This document shows, piece by piece, positions 14,679-18,620 of a stretch of DNA of 18,620 nt. The first letter of the stretch is position 1; every line of letters starts with the position of its first letter. The DNA comes from Candidatus Micrarchaeum sp. (GTDB lineage Archaea > Micrarchaeota > Micrarchaeia > CAILAH01), in the NCBI GenBank assembly GCA_020723045.1, contig DYJQ01000004.1, forward strand, positions 11,911 through 30,530, written 5' to 3'. The position numbers and the translations under genes are program-made. Below the pieces are notes generated by a model. The model was not told the DNA's origin and did no database searches. It worked only from the letters and a program-made list of their open reading frames with translations.

Positions 14679-16412
14679 TTAGTCCTGTATTATTGCCCTC
14701 TTTACTTTCTCATATTTTTCTGTGGCGCTCTTTCCCATCTGCCTTAGTGCACGCACCCTCTTTTCAATAGCGTTGATGGCTGATTCTGCAATACCCTTGC
14801 CTGCAACGTATGTCTGTACAGTTGCATTTTTCACTTCTTGTGTATCAACATGAGGCGGGTAGTACCACATGGCCGCTGATGCGAGGGCTATGGCTACTGC
14901 AATGCCAATACGCCTTGCGTATGTCCTTAGGCGGCTCCTATGTGCCCACAAAGCATAATCTACATCAAGCAATGCTTTGTTAAGTTCATGGCTGTGCGCC
15001 GTCACACTATGTGGTGAGACAAAGTACACCCTCTCCCGCACAGCAATCTTAATAATATCTTTTGAGGCGACCCACTTGCCGTGCAGCACCTCATCAATGA
15101 TTGCGTTTGTGAGTTGCAGTGCTGCATCATCACTCGCGCGGTTTGTGAGGAAGCATGTACGGAGCACAACATCACGCAAGTTTGCACATGCCCTAAATGC
15201 CGGCTCAAGTTCTTCTATCTCTCTGCCGCCCCTGAAGCGCATCTCGATGTATTCCTTAACGCGGGGCATCATCTTCTTTGCTTTCCCGCTCTGGGCAGTA
15301 GTTGTAGCGGTCGTTTTTTCTGTGCGGGCCGTGTCTTCAGCGGGTTTGACAGGCGCATTCTTGCGCCCAGAAGCGATGGTCACACTCTCGTTTATTTCGT
15401 TGTATTCCTTTATCTCTACATCTTTCGGGTCCAAAAAATAAACATCGTTCTTGTCATCATCATCATCATCATCAGGTGGTGGTGATGGTATCGATTGTTT
15501 CTTTGCAGGAGTGGGTGTGGGAGGAAGTTGTGGGACCACCGCGTTTTGCTGTTGTGTCACAGCGTCTTGTTTTATGGGCACACTTGGAGCTTTGTGTATC
15601 TTATTTATGGGTACATCCTTCCTGATTAGCATGGCGATCTCCTGCAGTTTCTTTCTTACGCCATCATCTTCTTCATTGGCCGCCTTCTCCTCTATTGAGT
15701 TTGCACTCATCTCTAAATGCGGTATGAATGCAAGTATCTTTGCTGTGTCAGCACCATTTTTTACTGCATGCGGTACATACTCAAGCTTCTCGATTAGGAG
15801 AAATTCATCAATTAGTATCCTTAGTTTCTCCTTAATATCTGCATCTTTCTCATCAAGGTATGCATTAAATAAAGGGTCAAGATATTCATATATGAGTAAC
15901 ATGTTCTCAAGCTCTTTTATGAGAGTAAGCTTCTCTTCATGAGTGCCATTATGAAACGTGAGGAATATCTTTGTGTTCATGCCAAGCGGCGCATTAATCT
16001 CTTTCTGCTCTGCTGGCTTTATGTTTACATCACCTGCATTTTTAACGCGGTCTGGCTCTGCGGTTTGTGGCGTGAGGTATTCCTGAAGCACCATGGCGGT
16101 CTCTCTTGTTTTCTCCACAACTCGTTCAAGTATTTGAGGAATGGGCCTCGCTTCGATGAGCCGCAGACGCACAAGATCAATGAGATTGTACGTGGTGTTG
16201 AGTAAGTCTATGCTCTCGTTATTATCACGTTGCATCATACAAACCTCATTCGCGAGTGCATCTATCCTTCCCAGGGTCTCCTTTATAAGCTCCTCATCCG
16301 CTGGTGTAAACTCACTCTTGATACCATTATCATGGAATATCATCTCCACAAGGGCATTCGCGCTCTCAAACAGCATCTTGCCCTTATCACTCATTTTATC
16401 ATCATTTTCCAC
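14679..16412 (-). CDS. unknown 577-residue protein with one C-terminal TM segment and a poly-Asp linker
   Basis: Not recognised. Residues 1-270 are helical and charged, without a signal peptide. About 275-375 is a low-complexity Pro/Gln/Thr/Ala linker with a run of seven Asp near residue 314. About 380-495 is a compact folded domain with two Cys (CANLRDVVLRTC). A TM segment near 502-519 (GIAVAIALASAAMWYY) is flanked by basic residues, and a basic helical tail follows. The likely topology is cytosolic N-terminus anchored by the C-terminal TM. The start is GTG at 16412, preceded by GGTGA (16417-16421) as ribosome-binding site. The in-frame ATG at 16394 is the alternative. A TATA-like CTATTTAAAC at about 16443-16455 lies upstream. 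Confidence 0.82.
   Translation of the reverse strand: MENDDKMSDKGKMLFESANALVEMIFHDNGIKSEFTPADEELIKETLGRIDALANEVCMMQRDNNESIDLLNTTYNLIDLVRLRLIEARPIPQILERVVEKTRETAMVLQEYLTPQTAEPDRVKNAGDVNIKPAEQKEINAPLGMNTKIFLTFHNGTHEEKLTLIKELENMLLIYEYLDPLFNAYLDEKDADIKEKLRILIDEFLLIEKLEYVPHAVKNGADTAKILAFIPHLEMSANSIEEKAANEEDDGVRKKLQEIAMLIRKDVPINKIHKAPSVPIKQDAVTQQQNAVVPQLPPTPTPAKKQSIPSPPPDDDDDDDKNDVYFLDPKDVEIKEYNEINESVTIASGRKNAPVKPAEDTARTEKTTATTTAQSGKAKKMMPRVKEYIEMRFRGGREIEELEPAFRACANLRDVVLRTCFLTNRASDDAALQLTNAIIDEVLHGKWVASKDIIKIAVRERVYFVSPHSVTAHSHELNKALLDVDYALWAHRSRLRTYARRIGIAVAIALASAAMWYYPPHVDTQEVKNATVQTYVAGKGIAESAINAIEKRVRALRQMGKSATEKYEKVKRAIIQD
15454..15474. repeat. (TCA)7 trinucleotide microsatellite encoding poly-Asp
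   Basis: Seven perfect TCA units on the plus strand read as repeated GAT on the coding strand, giving an Asp run in the linker of the 577-residue protein. Nearly all codons are the same GAT, which suggests replication slippage rather than selection for aspartate alone, so length may vary between strains. Confidence 0.85.
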
Positions 16413-16442
16413 GAGCTCACCGTGTGGGTTAGGATGGAAATT

Positions 16443-16455
16443 TGTTTAAATAGTT
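16443..16455 (-). promoter_or_regulatory. TATA-like box for the 577-residue protein gene
   Basis: On the minus strand AACTATTTAAACA is centred about 36 bp before the GTG start at 16412. It predicts a short leader that includes the GGTGA ribosome-binding site at 16417-16421. The remainder of the gap to 16595 contains no gene I can support. It holds a 7-bp inverted repeat (16483-16489 with 16560-16566), and an AT-rich ACTTTATTTTT at about 16571-16581 is a candidate box for the MarC-like gene. Confidence 0.45.
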
Positions 16456-16595
16456 TTCTATCTCCCAGGCCCAAACAACCCCAAGAGAATGGCCGAACGG
16501 TGTTTTACTAATCCTAATAGCCGGTGGCTGTATAGGGTATATACTCTTAAGCGCGGGTTTTCTCTTAATAACTTTATTTTTCTAAAACTATATTC

Positions 16596-17172
16596 ATGTT
16601 GTTCGAAGCGATTGCAGTTTCATTTGTCTCTATTTTAATCATTATAGACCCGTTTGCAAGTGTGCTGCCGTTTCTCGTATACATGAAGGGGCAGAAGGAT
16701 GCCAATGTAAAGGATACAGCGAATAAGGCAATACTTATTGCCGCGGCTCTCGCGTTTGTATTCATTTTCGGCGGTATGGAGCTCTTAAAAATCCTCTCTA
16801 TAACGTTATCCGATTTCAAGACAGCCGGTGGCATTGTGCTGGTGCTTTTGGGTTTGGAGGGCATACTGGACCTCTCCTTTTCAAGCCATAAAAGATGGGG
16901 GCCTTGATTCGATCGCCGTTTTAATTGCTACCCCTCTTCTTACTGGGCCCGGGCTCATTACTACTCTGATCGTGCTTGTGGAGAATTATGGTTTAGCATC
17001 TGTTCTAATTGCACTAACTCTAGCGTTGTTGATATGCTGGCTAATACTGAGAAATGCAGTTGGCATTAAAAGGGTCGTGGGTGAACGCTTTATCTTGATA
17101 TTATCAAAAGTAACTGGCCTGCTGCTTATGGCGTTAGGGGTTTCTTATATAAAAACAGGAATCCTAGGATAG
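16596..17172 (+). pseudogene. MarC-family membrane protein, broken by a one-base frameshift
   Basis: Two overlapping frames together make one MarC-type protein. The first (ATG 16596) encodes the N-terminal half, with IIIDPFASVLPFL and AGGIVLVLLGLEGI, and stops at TGA 16905. The second frame carries the C-terminal half, with IAVLIATPLLTGPGLITTLIV and the last TM pair, ending at 17172. Joining them near 16890-16901 gives about 191 residues and six TM segments, as usual for MarC, a family of poorly known integral membrane proteins once linked to drug resistance. The shift falls beside AAAA (16890-16893) and GGGGG (16897-16901); one base fewer restores the frame. It may be a true mutation, a sequencing indel, or, less likely, recoding. 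Both halves look conserved, so decay would be recent. Confidence 0.85.
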
Positions 17173-17174
17173 GA

Positions 17175-17558
17175 TTATTTTTTTACAATTCTCGCGTTCA
17201 CAACTCCATCCTGTGCTGGCCTGTTCACGACAATTGCATCGCCAACTTCTGTGTTTATGAGCGCTCCCTTTGTTACGAGCCCCTGCCGTGCATAGTTCCT
17301 GTTATCCTGTGTTGACACTACTTTGAGGATTTTTGCCTTCGCAACCCGCCCCCCTTCGAGTGTGACGTTCGCATAATCTATCTCCTTCACCTTGACTTTA
17401 AGGTTGCCGCCCCTTGTTCTTTTCATTTCAACAACCCTTCTACCAGTCACTTTAGGAGCTGAGAAGTACCCGCCGCACTCATACTTCCTCTTATCCCTAT
17501 TCCTTACCCTTCTCCCGCCGCGCGGGTTCGTTAATGACCGTCCGTGAAACTGATCCAC
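17175..17558 (-). CDS. rps8e: 30S ribosomal protein S8e
   Basis: The 127-residue product is the archaeal/eukaryotic small-subunit protein S8e, absent from bacteria. It shows the N-terminal HGRSLTNPRGGRRVRNRDKRKYE region, the RTRGGNLKVK strand (29 and 44 onward), YARQGLVTKGALINTEVG and the C-terminal RPAQDGVVNARIV. Length is right for archaea. The start is GTG at 17558, since the ATG just upstream runs into TGA. A GTGA four bases before it may be the ribosome-binding site. The first residues (MDQFHGRS) differ from the common MxWQGRS. It is tail to tail with the MarC-like gene (2-bp gap) and downstream of the Glu-rich gene. Confidence 0.96.
   Translation of the reverse strand: MDQFHGRSLTNPRGGRRVRNRDKRKYECGGYFSAPKVTGRRVVEMKRTRGGNLKVKVKEIDYANVTLEGGRVAKAKILKVVSTQDNRNYARQGLVTKGALINTEVGDAIVVNRPAQDGVVNARIVKK
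17178..17184 (+). terminator. U-tract terminator for the MarC-like gene
   Basis: Seven T residues start 6 bases after the MarC-like stop. On the other strand they are the Lys-Lys codons at the C-terminus of S8e. This is the same arrangement as at 1305-1310: the opposing gene's lysine codons supply the U-tract. Confidence 0.45.
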
Positions 17559-17622
17559 AAAATCACTCTCGCATGGTTTTAGACCGGGAAATGAATAAAA
17601 AGCTTATTACTTAACCCGTTGC

Positions 17623-18620
17623 TTACTTTATGCCCAATTCTGCATAAAGGTCCTTCTTGCTCACACCCTCAATCCCCAGCAGTTCATTAATCTCAATGAT
17701 GATCTCAACAGCCTTCTTGGGGTCAACTCTCGAGAAGTCAACCATTTTTCTTATCGAGTCCATCCTCCCTATGAGTTCGTATAGTATTATGCCGTCCCTC
17801 CCGTACCGTTTGTATATCTCAAGCGCTTCATCGCCATACTTTCTCTTTATATCATCTTCCGAGAGCGTTGCAAATGTGCACCCGCCACTATTGCTTATGG
17901 AATAGAGCATCTCATCTAGTTCATCAAGGTTAACTGCATTCTCTATTGATAGTTTAATGATGTCGGACTCATCATCAATCTTGCTTATTATTCTCAGTGC
18001 TTTTGCGCCAAACTTTGTGAGTAGCTTGGCCTCAAGGGACATCCTCGCGGGCAATGAGAGTTTGTTGAGTATGGGCACGTCTATGGGCACCATATCCCTA
18101 ATGATTATCTCCTTCTTAGGTTTCTCTATAGTCTCAGCAATGGGCTGTGCTATCTCTACCCCCTTCTTCTCAGTTGCCGCCCCCTCTTCTTCTTCAAGCG
18201 GCGCCCTGCCATGCGGCCTCTCAAGCCTTATGGTACCCCTGCTCTCAAGAAAATCAAACAGGCTTATGATAGTGTCCTCCTCAACACCCGCCTCATTCAT
18301 TATCTGCTCCGCTGTCCTCTTCCCATCAATAAGCCGATAAATCTCAACACCCTTATCACCGAACTTCTCCTTTATCATTTTCTCGAGCTCGTTGAGCTCT
18401 TCCTTTTCCTCCTCTGCCTCTTCAGATATCTCCTCTTCGGCCCCCGCTTCCTCAACAACGAGCTCTTCCATAACCTCTTCCTCAGTTGGCCCCTTTTCTT
18501 CTCCTTCTTTCTCTTCCTCCTCTTCCTCTTTTTCTTCTTCAGTCGCTACAATCTCCTCTTCCTCTTTTTCTTTCTCTTCTTGTTCTTCCTCCTCTTTTTC
18601 TTCTTCCGTTGGTGCAATTT
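17623..18620 (-). CDS. Glu-rich protein with winged-helix-like C-terminal repeats, 5' end outside window
   Basis: Not recognised as a named family. The frame has no stop from 17623 to the window edge, so the ATG at 18471 is probably internal and the true start lies beyond 18620. The visible N-terminal part (about 75 residues) is almost all Glu/Lys, with repeats of the pattern I-[AV]-x-T-E-E-E-K-E-E-E-E. It is followed by a helical domain of the form KFGDKGVEIYRLIDGKRTAEQ, then a helix pair and FLESRGTIRL, which resembles a winged helix. Two more diverged copies begin KFGAKALRIIS and KYGDEALEIYK. The acidic tail plus helical modules suggest a protein- or nucleic-acid-associated regulator, by inference only. 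It is cytosolic: no TM is seen. S8e lies just downstream. Confidence 0.78.
   Translation of the reverse strand, partial: IAPTEEEKEEEEQEEKEKEEEEIVATEEEKEEEEEEKEGEEKGPTEEEVMEELVVEEAGAEEEISEEAEEEKEELNELEKMIKEKFGDKGVEIYRLIDGKRTAEQIMNEAGVEEDTIISLFDFLESRGTIRLERPHGRAPLEEEEGAATEKKGVEIAQPIAETIEKPKKEIIIRDMVPIDVPILNKLSLPARMSLEAKLLTKFGAKALRIISKIDDESDIIKLSIENAVNLDELDEMLYSISNSGGCTFATLSEDDIKRKYGDEALEIYKRYGRDGIILYELIGRMDSIRKMVDFSRVDPKKAVEIIIEINELLGIEGVSKKDLYAELGIK

Noticed and set aside
15454..15474. CRISPR or other regulated repeat array
   Set aside because: It is a simple in-frame trinucleotide run inside a gene, without spacers. No CRISPR array is present in the window.

Overview
The window is archaeal chromosome. 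It encodes ribosomal protein S8e, which bacteria lack, and CDP-archaeol synthase of ether-lipid synthesis. It also has an archaeal P-loop kinase-like protein of the UPF0200 type. Most genes are preceded by an AT-rich TATA-like box about 25-30 bp before the start codon, as expected for leaderless or near-leaderless archaeal transcripts. Genes are packed very tightly: three tail-to-tail pairs are separated by 0-5 bp. The mix of a compact genome and very large unrecognised membrane or surface proteins would fit a DPANN-type archaeon (for example Micrarchaeota or Diapherotrites). That placement is inference; no marker here settles it.

Layout. Positions 1-160 hold a cluster of hairpins whose minus-strand reading begins like a type II (Leu/Ser) tRNA but does not fold as a complete one. 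An MscS-type mechanosensitive channel (+) follows. It meets a two-domain thioredoxin-fold protein (-), which shares a nearly symmetrical promoter with a class I aminotransferase (+). From about 3.17 to 11.79 kb two minus-strand genes of unknown function dominate: a giant 2,170-residue membrane-anchored coiled-coil protein and, just downstream of it, a 687-residue Cys-rich predicted lipoprotein. Upstream of these is a tight minus-strand operon: CDP-archaeol synthase (carS), a UPF0200/dephospho-CoA-kinase-like P-loop protein, and a DUF2666-like protein. SppA signal peptide peptidase (+) then faces a 577-residue single-TM protein with a poly-Asp run (-). A MarC-family membrane protein (+), broken by a one-base frameshift, is tail to tail with S8e (-). 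The right edge carries the 3' part of a Glu-rich protein with winged-helix-like C-terminal repeats (-), whose start lies outside the window.

How they fit together. Much of the content concerns the cell envelope: osmotic channel, lipid headgroup activation, signal peptide clearance, a possible thiol oxidoreductase, a Cys-rich glycosylatable lipoprotein and the giant anchored protein. The giant gene and the lipoprotein gene are adjacent, co-directional and behind one clear promoter. They are the best candidate here for an undescribed surface or secretion assembly, but no function can be read from sequence alone.
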